Below, piece after piece: positions 51,744 through 61,123 of a stretch of 64,000 nucleotides of DNA (position 1 is its first letter; every line of letters starts with the position of its first letter). The stretch comes from Stappia sp. WLB 29 (GTDB lineage Bacteria; Pseudomonadota; Alphaproteobacteria; Rhizobiales; Stappiaceae). The notes below the pieces were generated by a model, which saw only the letters and a list, made by a program, of their open reading frames with translations, did no database searches and was not told the DNA's origin. The stretch is from assembly GCF_023507705.1 (NCBI RefSeq), contig NZ_JALBGD010000009.1, positions 62,001 to 126,000 on the forward strand. Reading direction: 5' to 3'. A program made the translations under genes and the position numbers.

Positions 51744-52952
51744 ATGGCCTCATTCCTTTCGCCGCCCGAAGCCTCCGATGCTCTCATCGCGGCCGCCGCA
51801 CGCGAATCCGCCGGCGACTTCAACGGCGCCCTCGACATCTACCGTGCGCTGATGACCCGCGATCCGGAGGACTTCGAAGCCCGCTACCGCGCCGGCACCG
51901 CGATGATGCGCAAGGGCGACCTCGAGGAAGCGGTGACCTTGCTGCGCCAGGTGGTGTTCACCCGCCCCGAACACGGCCCCGCCCGCGCCAATCTGGGCAA
52001 TGCTCTGCTGCTGCTGGGACGCTACGACCAGGCCCGCGAGGCATTCCTGGCGGTGCTCGACTTCGACCGCGACAACCGCAACGCCCTCTATGGCCTGTCG
52101 ACCATACTGATCCGCTCGGGCCGCCATGCCCAGGCCGCTCCCCATGCCCGCCGCCTGCTCAAGGCGATGCCCGAAAGCGCCGCCGCCTTGACGCTGGATG
52201 CCGATGCCCAGGCGCCGCTCGGCAATGTGGCCGCCGCCATCGCCCAGTATCGCCATGCCCTGCGCCTCGACGAAACTTATGTTCCGGCCCTGAAAGGGCT
52301 GGCCCGCATCCTGTTCCGCCAGGCTCGCCACGAGGAAGCGCTGGACGCGGCCACCCATGCGGTGGCGCGCGGGGCCGCCGATGCCGAGATCATGGCCCTG
52401 CTCGGATCGATTCACCTGGCCGGCGAGCGCTGGAGCGAAGCGATCGAGGCCTTTGCCGACGCGCAGGAGCTTGAGCCCGACAATCCGGAGCACCCGATCC
52501 AGCTCAGCCATGCCTGCCGCAAGGCGGGCGACCTTGCCGGCGCCCTGTCCAACGCCCGTGCCGCATGGGAGCTGGATGCGGACAACCGGGCTGCCGGAAA
52601 TGCCCTCGGCACTGCGCTCGCGGCCGCCGGTGCCGGCCTGCAGGCCCGAAGCGTGCTGATGGCCGCCGGCCAGCGCGACCGCGTGCCCCAGGGGGTCTGG
52701 CGCGATCTCGACGTGCTGGTGCCGCAGCTCGAAAAGCAGGCGGTGGAGCGGGCACAGGAAGCGGCAGAGCGGGCCGAGCGACTGCTCGCCGAACGCCAGC
52801 AACCGACCGATCAAGCCCCTGCGGCGGAAGAGCTGTTCACCGAACCCGCATCGAACGAGATAGAGCAGACAGGACACGCCGAAGGCGAGACCGGCGAAGA
52901 GGGCGAGACACGGCGCGATCCGGAGAACCTGCCGCTCTTTCCCGGAATGTGA
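51744..52952 (+). CDS. TPR-repeat protein
   Basis: A 402-residue protein with about eight TPR units (for example A-R-A-N-L-G-N-A-L-L-L-L-G-R-Y-D-Q-A-R-E) from residue 20 to 300, and a charged coiled-coil-like tail rich in Glu and Ala (A-V-E-R-A-Q-E-A-A-E-R-A-E-R). No catalytic domain is seen. Start uncertain: 51660 is an alternative. It probably serves as a scaffold. Confidence 0.75.
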   Translation: MASFLSPPEASDALIAAAARESAGDFNGALDIYRALMTRDPEDFEARYRAGTAMMRKGDLEEAVTLLRQVVFTRPEHGPARANLGNALLLLGRYDQAREAFLAVLDFDRDNRNALYGLSTILIRSGRHAQAAPHARRLLKAMPESAAALTLDADAQAPLGNVAAAIAQYRHALRLDETYVPALKGLARILFRQARHEEALDAATHAVARGAADAEIMALLGSIHLAGERWSEAIEAFADAQELEPDNPEHPIQLSHACRKAGDLAGALSNARAAWELDADNRAAGNALGTALAAAGAGLQARSVLMAAGQRDRVPQGVWRDLDVLVPQLEKQAVERAQEAAERAERLLAERQQPTDQAPAAEELFTEPASNEIEQTGHAEGETGEEGETRRDPENLPLFPGM

Positions 52953-53006
52953 CGGCCAACGCCGGCCGGCCCGGCATCTGACATGCGAACTCATTCCGCC
53001 TGAAAC

Positions 53007-53031
53007 GAAAAAGGCTGCCCGCAAGCAGCCT
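53007..53031 (-). terminator. Rho-independent terminator of the RsmB-family gene
   Basis: On the minus strand AGGCTGC, a 6-base loop and GCAGCCT form a stem immediately followed by TTTTTC. It lies about 34 bases after the RsmB-family stop. The best-looking intrinsic terminator of the window. Confidence 0.8.
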
Positions 53032-53064
53032 CTCGCATCGGATATCGCTGTCGCCTCCGGCGGC

Positions 53065-54363
53065 TCAGGTTTCTTCGCGGCGCCGCAGCAGGGCGATGAA
53101 GAAGCCGTCCGTCGCGGTGCGCGCAGGGCTCAGCGTCGCAAAGCCCGGCTCCTCGAAGCGCGGTCGCGGCGCAGCCTCGCCGAACAGCTCCGTCCAGCGC
53201 GGCTCCAGCGACACGACCTCGAAGTCGGGGGCCTCTGCCAGGAATGCGCGCACCTGCTCGCCGTTCTCGCAAGGCAGCAGCGAGCATGTCGCGTAGAGGA
53301 GGTGGCCACCGGGGCGCACATGCCGGCTCGCGGCGGACAGCACCTCGCGCTGCTCGCGCACGCGCGCGGCCAGGGCATTGGGCGTGATGCGCCATTTGGA
53401 GTCGGGCCGCCTGCGCCACACGCCCGTGCCCGAGCACGGAACGTCGACGAAAACCAGATCCATCCGCCCTTCGAGATCGGCGAGCGACGTCGCTTCCGGG
53501 TCGCGAACCTGGATGTTGCGGGCGCCTGCGCGCTGCAGCCGCTCGAAAATCGGCGCCAGACGCAGCTTGCTGGCATCGTGGGCATAGATCTGACCGCGAT
53601 TGCCCATGGCGCCGGCCAGCGCCAGCGTCTTGCCGCCGCCGCCGGCGCAATAGTCCAGAACCTGCGTCGGCTCGACGGACGCGGCGACGAGCGCCGCCAC
53701 TTGGCTCGCCTCGTCCTGCAGCTCGAACCAGCCCTTTCGGAATCCCTCTTCCGCCTGAACGTGCGGCGCACGCTCCTTGCCGAGCGGCGGCTCGATCCTC
53801 AGTCCCACCGGCGAGATCGCCGTCTCGTGCAGGGCGAGATGAGAGAGCTTGCGCAGCATACGCTCGCGGTCGCCCTTCAGCAGGTTGACGCGCAGGTCGA
53901 TAGGCGCACGGGCGGCAAGCGCCCTGCCCTCCTCGACCGCGGCATCGCCGAACGCCTCATGGAACTGCGACCACAGCCACTCTGGAATGTCGGCCGCCAC
54001 ATGCGGCGCCAAGTCCGAAGGCAGCTCGGCGACAAGGCGTGCCGCCTCGGCCTCGGTCACCGGTTCCGGGGCGAAGCGGTCGCCGTCGAGAACCGCAAGA
54101 AGGCCGTCGACGCCGAAGCCCCAGATCCGCGCATAAGTGGCAAGAACCAGTGCACGCGGGCTCTCGTCCTGCATGATCGCGGCCAGCGACAGCCGCCGCC
54201 GCAGCGCATCGAAGACGAGATTGGCGATGACCAGCCGGTCGCCCGACCCGGCAAAACGGTGCTGCCGTCCCCAGTCGCGCAGCGCATCCTGCACCGGCCG
54301 GCGCGCCTGCTCGACGTCGCCGAGAATCTCGATTGCCGCCGCCAGGCGGCCTCCGTCCTTCAT
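53065..54363 (-). CDS. RsmB/NOP2-family rRNA cytosine-C5 methyltransferase
   Basis: A 432-residue enzyme with an N-terminal NusB-like helical domain and a C-terminal SAM domain. Motif I is L-D-Y-C-A-G-G-G-G-K-T; the two conserved Cys are in V-D-V-P-C-S-G-T-G and Y-A-T-C-S-L-L-P-C-E-N. It modifies rRNA C5 positions. A small uncertain frame upstream overlaps its start. Confidence 0.9.
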   Translation of the reverse strand: MKDGGRLAAAIEILGDVEQARRPVQDALRDWGRQHRFAGSGDRLVIANLVFDALRRRLSLAAIMQDESPRALVLATYARIWGFGVDGLLAVLDGDRFAPEPVTEAEAARLVAELPSDLAPHVAADIPEWLWSQFHEAFGDAAVEEGRALAARAPIDLRVNLLKGDRERMLRKLSHLALHETAISPVGLRIEPPLGKERAPHVQAEEGFRKGWFELQDEASQVAALVAASVEPTQVLDYCAGGGGKTLALAGAMGNRGQIYAHDASKLRLAPIFERLQRAGARNIQVRDPEATSLADLEGRMDLVFVDVPCSGTGVWRRRPDSKWRITPNALAARVREQREVLSAASRHVRPGGHLLYATCSLLPCENGEQVRAFLAEAPDFEVVSLEPRWTELFGEAAPRPRFEEPGFATLSPARTATDGFFIALLRRREET

Positions 54364-54593
54364 CTTCCGTGCCCTCGAAATTCATCCATGCGCACCGGCC
54401 TGTCGCGGAACTGGCCGCGCCGCGCAGCCGCTGCCTGAGGCGCGACGCGCAACATCCTGCCGGCAAGCCCGTCACCGCCCTGCCGGCCGGCACTGCGCCC
54501 TTTCGGCTGCTTTAACCGATCCGTCACCGATTGCCAATCTCCGGCCACCCTTCCGGTTTTGTTGCCGTCTGTCGATTTTTCGGCCATCTTCAT
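54360..54593 (-). CDS. Possible small basic protein coupled to the RsmB-family gene (doubtful)
   Basis: A 77-codon frame whose stop overlaps the methyltransferase start (ATGA). The product is basic and low-complexity, starting M-K-M-A-E-K-S-T. No family is recognised. The exact overlap and position downstream of an AT-rich promoter-like stretch are its only support. Confidence 0.3.
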   Translation of the reverse strand: MKMAEKSTDGNKTGRVAGDWQSVTDRLKQPKGRSAGRQGGDGLAGRMLRVAPQAAAARRGQFRDRPVRMDEFRGHGR

Positions 54594-54738
54594 CCAGGGA
54601 TTGTATTATAAGCCAACCTTAAGTAGGAATGAATAGTTATTATTTACATATTACAACTTTATCTCAACCAATACGTGCCGACGAGTAGAATAGAAATAAC
54701 GCTTCCATAACGTCCGCAGGCGCCAAATCTTTCCGACC
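54594..54738. promoter_or_regulatory. AT-rich divergent promoter region
   Basis: About 54600-54720 is strikingly AT-rich for this genome (for example TATTATTTACATATTACAAC). It separates the RsmB-family gene (-) from a small plus-strand gene and probably carries promoters for both. No clear operator was found. Confidence 0.5.
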
Positions 54739-54751
54739 GGAGGAGGATGCC

Positions 54752-54988
54752 ATGCGCCAAGACATCAACCAGCCATCAGCAAGTCCGACAACGGATCCCG
54801 AAAAGGAAATCCGCGCCTGGAAGGCGTATTTCACGTATGCGGCTCAGGACATGGCCGGGGAATCCCCAGAGCTTCTCGTCGCCTGCGCGCACCGCCTTCT
54901 GGAGATGTCGCGGGCGCCACGTGCGCCCCGCCGCGGAGGCCGGCGACCCGCCTCGCCCACCGTAGCTGCGGAAGCTTCCGCGAGCTGA
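54752..54988 (+). CDS. Small hypothetical protein with strong ribosome site
   Basis: A 78-residue soluble protein: a helical segment A-W-K-A-Y-F-T-Y-A-A-Q-D-M and C-A-H-R-L-L-E-M, then a basic Pro/Arg/Ala-rich tail. GGAGGAGG lies six bases before the ATG, the best ribosome site in the area, and a perfect palindromic terminator follows. No family is recognised. The flanking signals argue that it is expressed. Confidence 0.6.
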   Translation: MRQDINQPSASPTTDPEKEIRAWKAYFTYAAQDMAGESPELLVACAHRLLEMSRAPRAPRRGGRRPASPTVAAEASAS

Positions 54989-55024
54989 TCGCCCGGATTC
55001 GAGGCAAGAGACGTCGGAAACGAT

Positions 55025-55052
55025 AACGGGCGGGAGATATCTCCCGCCCGTT
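55025..55052. terminator. 28-bp perfect palindrome between small gene and guaB
   Basis: AACGGGCGGGAGAT and its exact complement abut without spacer, followed on the plus strand by TTGCTTTTG. It lies between the convergent small gene and guaB and should terminate both. Confidence 0.75.
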
Positions 55053-55083
55053 GCTTTTGTCATTGGCGTTGCCCGCGCCGCGC

Positions 55084-56601
<1,518 letters not shown>

Positions 56602-56774
56602 TCAGGAAAAACGAAACTCGTCCGGTCGGGAGGCGTCCGGAAGAGAAATCGCAGATGGGAGAAGTTGGCGCGGGTCATTAACACGCGTGCGACGGGAAGG
56701 GAAGCGCGATCGCGGAAGGACCGGCCCCTCCACGATCTTTTCTTCAAGGTTCCGATACGACGACTGCCGTCCGC

Positions 56775-57473
56775 TCAGTCCTGCCGACCGCGAAAACCCT
56801 TCGCAAGCACATAGAGTTCCGGGCTTTCCTTGCGGCTCGCCGGCGGCTTGATGTGATGCACCGTCTGATAGTCGCGCTTGAGCTCGGCCAGCTGGTCGTT
56901 CTCCGCCCCGCCGCGAAACACCTTCGACAGGAAGGCCCCGCCCGGCGCCAGATTCTCGCGGGCAAAGAGAGCGGCGACCTCGAACAGGTGCGTCGTGCGC
57001 AAGTGGTCGGTCTGACGGTGGCCGGTGGTCGGCGACGCCATGTCGGACATCACGAGGTCCGGCGCGTGGCCGCCCAGCGCCTGCAACAGGGCCTCGGGCG
57101 CATCGTCGTCCAGAAAATCCTTCAGCAGCAGCACCACGCCGGGCAGGGGCTCGACCTCCAGATAGTCGATGCCGACGATCAGCGGATCCGCGTCGGTCGA
57201 ACCGGTCTTGGCCGCCGCCACCTGGCACCATCCGCCGGGCGCGGCACCCAGATCGACGATCCTCTGGCCCGGCTTCAGCAGCTTGTGCTTCTCATCGATC
57301 TCCAGCAGCTTGTAGGCCGCACGCGACCGGTAACCGTCGATCTTCGACCGGCGGACGTAAGGGTCGTTGAGCTGTCGCTGCAGCCAGCGGGTGGAGGAGT
57401 TGGAGCGCTTGCGCGCGGTCTTCACCCGCTCGAACATGCCGCGGTCGCCGCGTCCGCGGCCCGAAGTGGTCAT
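56775..57473 (-). CDS. rlmE: 23S rRNA (uridine-2552) 2'-O-methyltransferase
   Basis: A 232-residue FtsJ/RrmJ-type enzyme. SAM motif [12 protein letters not shown]; the catalytic K-D-K-E set is visible in R-A-A-Y-K-L, S-D-M-A-S and F-L-S-K-V-F plus the C-terminal Glu in S-P-E-L-Y. A basic N-terminal extension of about 20 residues precedes. It lies nine bases after the ppx/gppA gene on the same strand, as in many alphaproteobacteria. Confidence 0.93.
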   Translation of the reverse strand: MTTSGRGRGDRGMFERVKTARKRSNSSTRWLQRQLNDPYVRRSKIDGYRSRAAYKLLEIDEKHKLLKPGQRIVDLGAAPGGWCQVAAAKTGSTDADPLIVGIDYLEVEPLPGVVLLLKDFLDDDAPEALLQALGGHAPDLVMSDMASPTTGHRQTDHLRTTHLFEVAALFARENLAPGGAFLSKVFRGGAENDQLAELKRDYQTVHHIKPPASRKESPELYVLAKGFRGRQD

Positions 57474-57482
57474 TGCCTTGTC

Positions 57483-59150
57483 CTATCTCGTGCGCCCGCG
57501 CGGGCGCTGTCGGTGCGGCGGCTTGCGGCGCCAGACATTGTCGGCAGCCATCAGCTCCATCAGGATGCCCTCGCGCAAGCCCCGGTCGGCGACACGCAGC
57601 CGCTGGCAGGGCCAGCGCCGCCGGATCGCCTCCAGGATTGCACAGCCGGCCAGCACCAGATCGGCCCGGTCGGCGCCGATGCAGGGGTTGTCGACGCGCT
57701 CCTCATAGGGCATCGCGCGTAGCCGCTCAATCATCGCGGTGACGTCTTCATTGTCCATCCACGCCCCGTCGACCCGACGCCGGTCGTAGCGCTTCAGGCC
57801 GAAATGCACGCCGGCCAGCGTCGTGACGGTGCCGGACGTGCCGAGCATGTGTACCTTGCCGTCGCAGATGGCGGCACTCAACTCGCGGCCGAGCGTGAAG
57901 GCCTCCAGATGTGCGCGCGCATCGTTGACCATCGTCTCGAAGGTGTCGGCCGTGACATGGCGTCCGCCGTGGCGTTCTGCAAGATTGACCACGCCGACAG
58001 GCAGCGAGATCCAGGCCCGGATGAAGCGGGTGAGCGCCACACCGCGCGCGCCGCAGCGGTTGCGCAGGTCCAGCCAGACGATTTCCGACGAGCCGCCGCC
58101 GATGTCGAAGAGCACGACACCGTTGGCATCCGGACACACCAGCGAGGCACAACCCGCGACCGCCAGCCGCGCCTCGGTTTCCCGCGACGCGATCTCCAGC
58201 GCAAGCCCGGTCTCCTGGCGCACCCGTTCGATGAATTGCGGGCCGTTTTCGGCCGCGCGGCAAGCCTCGGTGGCGATCAGGCGGAAGCGTTCGACGCCCC
58301 GGTCCTGCAGCTTGTCGCGACAGCAGGCCAGCGCTTCGAGCGCCCGATCCATCGCCGGCTCGCTCAGGCGGTTGGTGTGGCCGAGCCCCTCGCCCAGCCG
58401 GACGATCCGCGAATAGGCGTCGACCACGCGAAAGCCGCGCTGCTCGGGCCGCGCCACCAGCAGGCGGCAATTGTTGGTTCCAAGATCGAGCGCCGCATAC
58501 AGGCGCCCCTGCGCCTCGTCGGAAACGGCCGGCGCCTCGCGGGATGCAGGACGCGGTTGGCCGGAGGCGCAACGAGGACCATGGTTCCTGGCAGCCGCGT
58601 CCCGATGCTCGGGCCTGGCAGGGTCTACCTCCCGCGAATGGGGGGCGGTAGCGTCTGGCGCTGCGCCGATCTCTCGGTCGGCAGCGGGCGGCACCGACAA
58701 CGCTTCCGCGCCGGCCGGAAGCGGCCGTGCCCGGAGTGCCTCGTCGGCCCCTCGGCCTACCGCGTGGTGCGGTCCGTTCGCAGCCGATCCTGTTTCGGCA
58801 ACCGAATGGCTGTCGGCACGGGCAGCGCCTGCGCGGCGCTCGGCCCGGTTCGGGCGGTGCCGCTTGCGGCCGCGCTTGCGGCTGCCTGCGGACGCAGTCT
58901 TGCTATCCGCGCCGCCCCTTGAGGGCGCGTCGGCTGCATTCGCTTTCGCATCCCGGTCTCCGACGGCGCGTCCCGCGCCCTGGCCGGAGACCCCGGCCTG
59001 AATGCTCCCGGCATTCTGTGGCCTGCGTCTCTTCCGGGATCTCTTGCGCTTGGCGGGCCCTGAGCCGGCGCCTGTCGCGTCGTCCTGTCCCGGTGTCGAG
59101 CCGGGATGCAGCCGGTCGTCGCCCGGCCTCATCTGTCCCGATTCGCTCAC
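57483..59150 (-). CDS. Ppx/GppA phosphatase family protein with long basic N-terminal extension
   Basis: A 555-residue protein. The catalytic ASKHA domain starts at about residue 215 (Y-A-A-L-D-L-G-T-N-N-C-R-L-L) and continues with F-D-I-G-G-G-S-S-E-I. Residues 1-214 are low-complexity, rich in Ala, Arg, Gly and Pro, with basic clusters at 34-43 and 91-106. The usual family length matches only the C-terminal part, so the extension may be disordered and RNA- or polyphosphate-binding. No internal ATG offers a shorter start; a GTG near residue 209 could. rlmE follows. Confidence 0.85.
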   Translation of the reverse strand: MSESGQMRPGDDRLHPGSTPGQDDATGAGSGPAKRKRSRKRRRPQNAGSIQAGVSGQGAGRAVGDRDAKANAADAPSRGGADSKTASAGSRKRGRKRHRPNRAERRAGAARADSHSVAETGSAANGPHHAVGRGADEALRARPLPAGAEALSVPPAADREIGAAPDATAPHSREVDPARPEHRDAAARNHGPRCASGQPRPASREAPAVSDEAQGRLYAALDLGTNNCRLLVARPEQRGFRVVDAYSRIVRLGEGLGHTNRLSEPAMDRALEALACCRDKLQDRGVERFRLIATEACRAAENGPQFIERVRQETGLALEIASRETEARLAVAGCASLVCPDANGVVLFDIGGGSSEIVWLDLRNRCGARGVALTRFIRAWISLPVGVVNLAERHGGRHVTADTFETMVNDARAHLEAFTLGRELSAAICDGKVHMLGTSGTVTTLAGVHFGLKRYDRRRVDGAWMDNEDVTAMIERLRAMPYEERVDNPCIGADRADLVLAGCAILEAIRRRWPCQRLRVADRGLREGILMELMAADNVWRRKPPHRQRPRGRTR

Positions 59151-59585
59151 AGTCTGTCCTTGCCGGCGCCCTATGGCGCCTCTGCTTTCCCTACGGCAGC
59201 CTGCTCGTGGCCGCCGCCCGGAACCGCATTCTCGTTAGGTAGAGTTTACCACCATATGCGCAGCTCGCAACGTGCCAGCCCCCGCGAAGTGTCGGAAGAG
59301 GCTGCCGAACGCCGTCCGCGCAGTTCCTCATGATATGGGAGGCGGCGCGCGGATATGCACAGGCAGAAGGGATCAATTTTTCCGTGAGCCGGCATCCATG
59401 CTTGACAGCGCAGGTCCGCATTCATAAAAAGCCGCCCATGGATGCGTCGCCGCTTCGCGGTGGGCGTCGGTTGGGTTTTGCCAAAAGCTCTTCCGGCGGG
59501 ATCGCAAGGCACCAACGGCCGAGAGGTTGTGCGGCCCGAAGATCCCTAGTTTCCGGCAATCTCCGGACACGGCATCCAACGACGT
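59151..59585. other. 435-bp region upstream of tRNA-Gln without a supported gene
   Basis: Contains the promoters of the ppx-rlmE unit (-) and of the tRNA (+). Short open frames exist on both strands but lack ribosome sites and family resemblance. Confidence 0.5.
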
Positions 59586-59659
59586 TGGGGAATAGGTTAA
59601 CGGTAGACCCGCGGACTCTGACTCCGTTAGTCCTGGTTCGAATCCAGGTTCCCCAGCCA
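59586..59659 (+). tRNA. tRNA-Gln (anticodon CUG)
   Basis: A 74-base cloverleaf with encoded CCA. Acceptor TGGGGAA/TTCCCCA (59586-59592 and 59649-59655) with discriminator G; D stem GGT/ACC; anticodon stem GCGGA/TCCGT around loop CTCTGAC, giving anticodon CTG; T stem CCTGG/CCAGG around TTCGAAT. The U1-A72 end and discriminator G are typical of glutamine tRNAs. Confidence 0.95.
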
Positions 59660-59830
59660 ACTCTCTTCCTGTACACCCACACACTTTTCGCTCCGAACAA
59701 TGCCCGCCAGCACCCGCAGCGGCATATGAGTGCGTCCGCGCGTTGATGCTTGAGAGAATACCCCTACCCGGCTAGGCTGCAGGTGGGTCTGTTGCTCTAC
59801 GTGACATTGTCCGCTCCGGAGGATCTGCCG

Positions 59831-61102
59831 GTGGAACGCGAAGTCCTGGGCATCCTCGCCGGCGCCATGCTGGCATTTGCGGCAACGCCCGCTTCGGCGG
59901 ACTATCTGCAGCCACGCAGCAGTGCCGACTGCAATCTCTACAGCGCCGCCTATCCATTTCAAGCCAGACTGCGTGCAATCGATGCCCGCGCCAGCCAGTG
60001 CGAGCAATCGCGTAGCCAACTGGATTGGGTGACCGCATGCGACCACCACGGTCCGCGTGCTTGCCTGCCGATCTACCGGCAGACCTGCACGCTCAAGGAC
60101 CAGATGGCACGCATCGAGGCGCAATGCCGCCAGACCTTCGAGAACTGGAAGATCAGGGAGGCAGCAGAAGCGCGCCGCCGCCAGGCCGAAGAACGGGCGC
60201 GCGAGGCAAGCCGCCGGTTCCTGGAACAGGCCCGGCAAGGAGCCGGACACGAGCAGAAACCCTTTGTGGTGCTGCGCGACGGGCAAGCCTTGCCGTTAGA
60301 GGTTTCCGACCGGCTGCGCCGCGCCCGCGGATTGCCCGGCCCGGGCGGCGCCGTGCAGCTTTCGCGCGCCTTCGTGGAGCACGGCACGGCGCGGATGCAG
60401 GACATCCAGGCCGCCGCACTCGCCTATCTGGAAGGCGCCACCTCCAGCTTCCAGATCTACAGCCCGTCGTCCAAGAACGGCTACAGCGCCGCCAATCCGC
60501 GCCGCTCCGCCTCGCAGCTGGACCGCGCGATCCACAGCCGCAATATCCAGCTCCAGCGGATCGAGGTCCTGCGGGACCTGCAAGCGACCGGCGACACTCC
60601 CTCCATGGACAGCGCCTACTCAGTCCTGATGACGCAGATCGTCGAAGCGCGCGCCGATGGCAGCCTCTCCGCCGACAGCGCCGATGCCGTCACCCGCTGG
60701 ATCGCCAGCGAAGTGGAGCGGGCGGAAGCGGATTGGGGAACTGCGGAGCGCGCAAGGGTCGCGAACGCCCTGTTGGAGCTGATGCCGCGCCAGCGCTCTC
60801 TCGCAAACGCTGCTTTCCAGGTGCTGGACGAGCGCCGTCAGAACGAGGCACGCAGGAGGGCCGCGCGTCAACGTGGCAACGGCGCAGACGGGACGCGTTC
60901 CGGCATACTCTCGGGCGCTGGCAGTGGCGGACACCCCGGCGGCACCCGCTACGAATACTGCCAGGCCAATCCGCATCTCAGCTGGACCAATTGCTTGCAG
61001 GGGCGAGATACGCCAGCGACGAGAAGCAGGCCGAGCAGGCAGAATTCCGACAGCAACGGCAGCAGAAACAACTGCGGCCGTCGGACATGTGGCGTCTTTT
61101 GA
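59831..61102 (+). CDS. Exported Cys-containing protein of unknown function
   Basis: A 423-residue protein starting at GTG, chosen because GGAGGA lies seven bases upstream and a signal peptide (to A-S-A, about residue 23) begins there. The mature part has Cys pairs near the N-terminus (C-N-L-Y, A-S-Q-C-E-Q, T-A-C-D-H, R-A-C-L-P, Q-T-C-T, A-Q-C-R), then a charged coiled coil (about 95-140) and a C-terminal Y-E-Y-C-Q-A-N-P-H-L-S-W-T-N-C. No family is recognised. It lies 171 bases after tRNA-Gln and 21 before the ankyrin-like gene. Confidence 0.75.
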   Translation: MEREVLGILAGAMLAFAATPASADYLQPRSSADCNLYSAAYPFQARLRAIDARASQCEQSRSQLDWVTACDHHGPRACLPIYRQTCTLKDQMARIEAQCRQTFENWKIREAAEARRRQAEERAREASRRFLEQARQGAGHEQKPFVVLRDGQALPLEVSDRLRRARGLPGPGGAVQLSRAFVEHGTARMQDIQAAALAYLEGATSSFQIYSPSSKNGYSAANPRRSASQLDRAIHSRNIQLQRIEVLRDLQATGDTPSMDSAYSVLMTQIVEARADGSLSADSADAVTRWIASEVERAEADWGTAERARVANALLELMPRQRSLANAAFQVLDERRQNEARRRAARQRGNGADGTRSGILSGAGSGGHPGGTRYEYCQANPHLSWTNCLQGRDTPATRSRPSRQNSDSNGSRNNCGRRTCGVF

Positions 61103-61123
61103 GGTCAAGGACGAGGGATCGCC

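Noticed and set aside
59330-59746. Open frame running through the tRNA-Gln gene
   Set aside because: It overlaps a complete tRNA cloverleaf and has no ribosome site or family resemblance.
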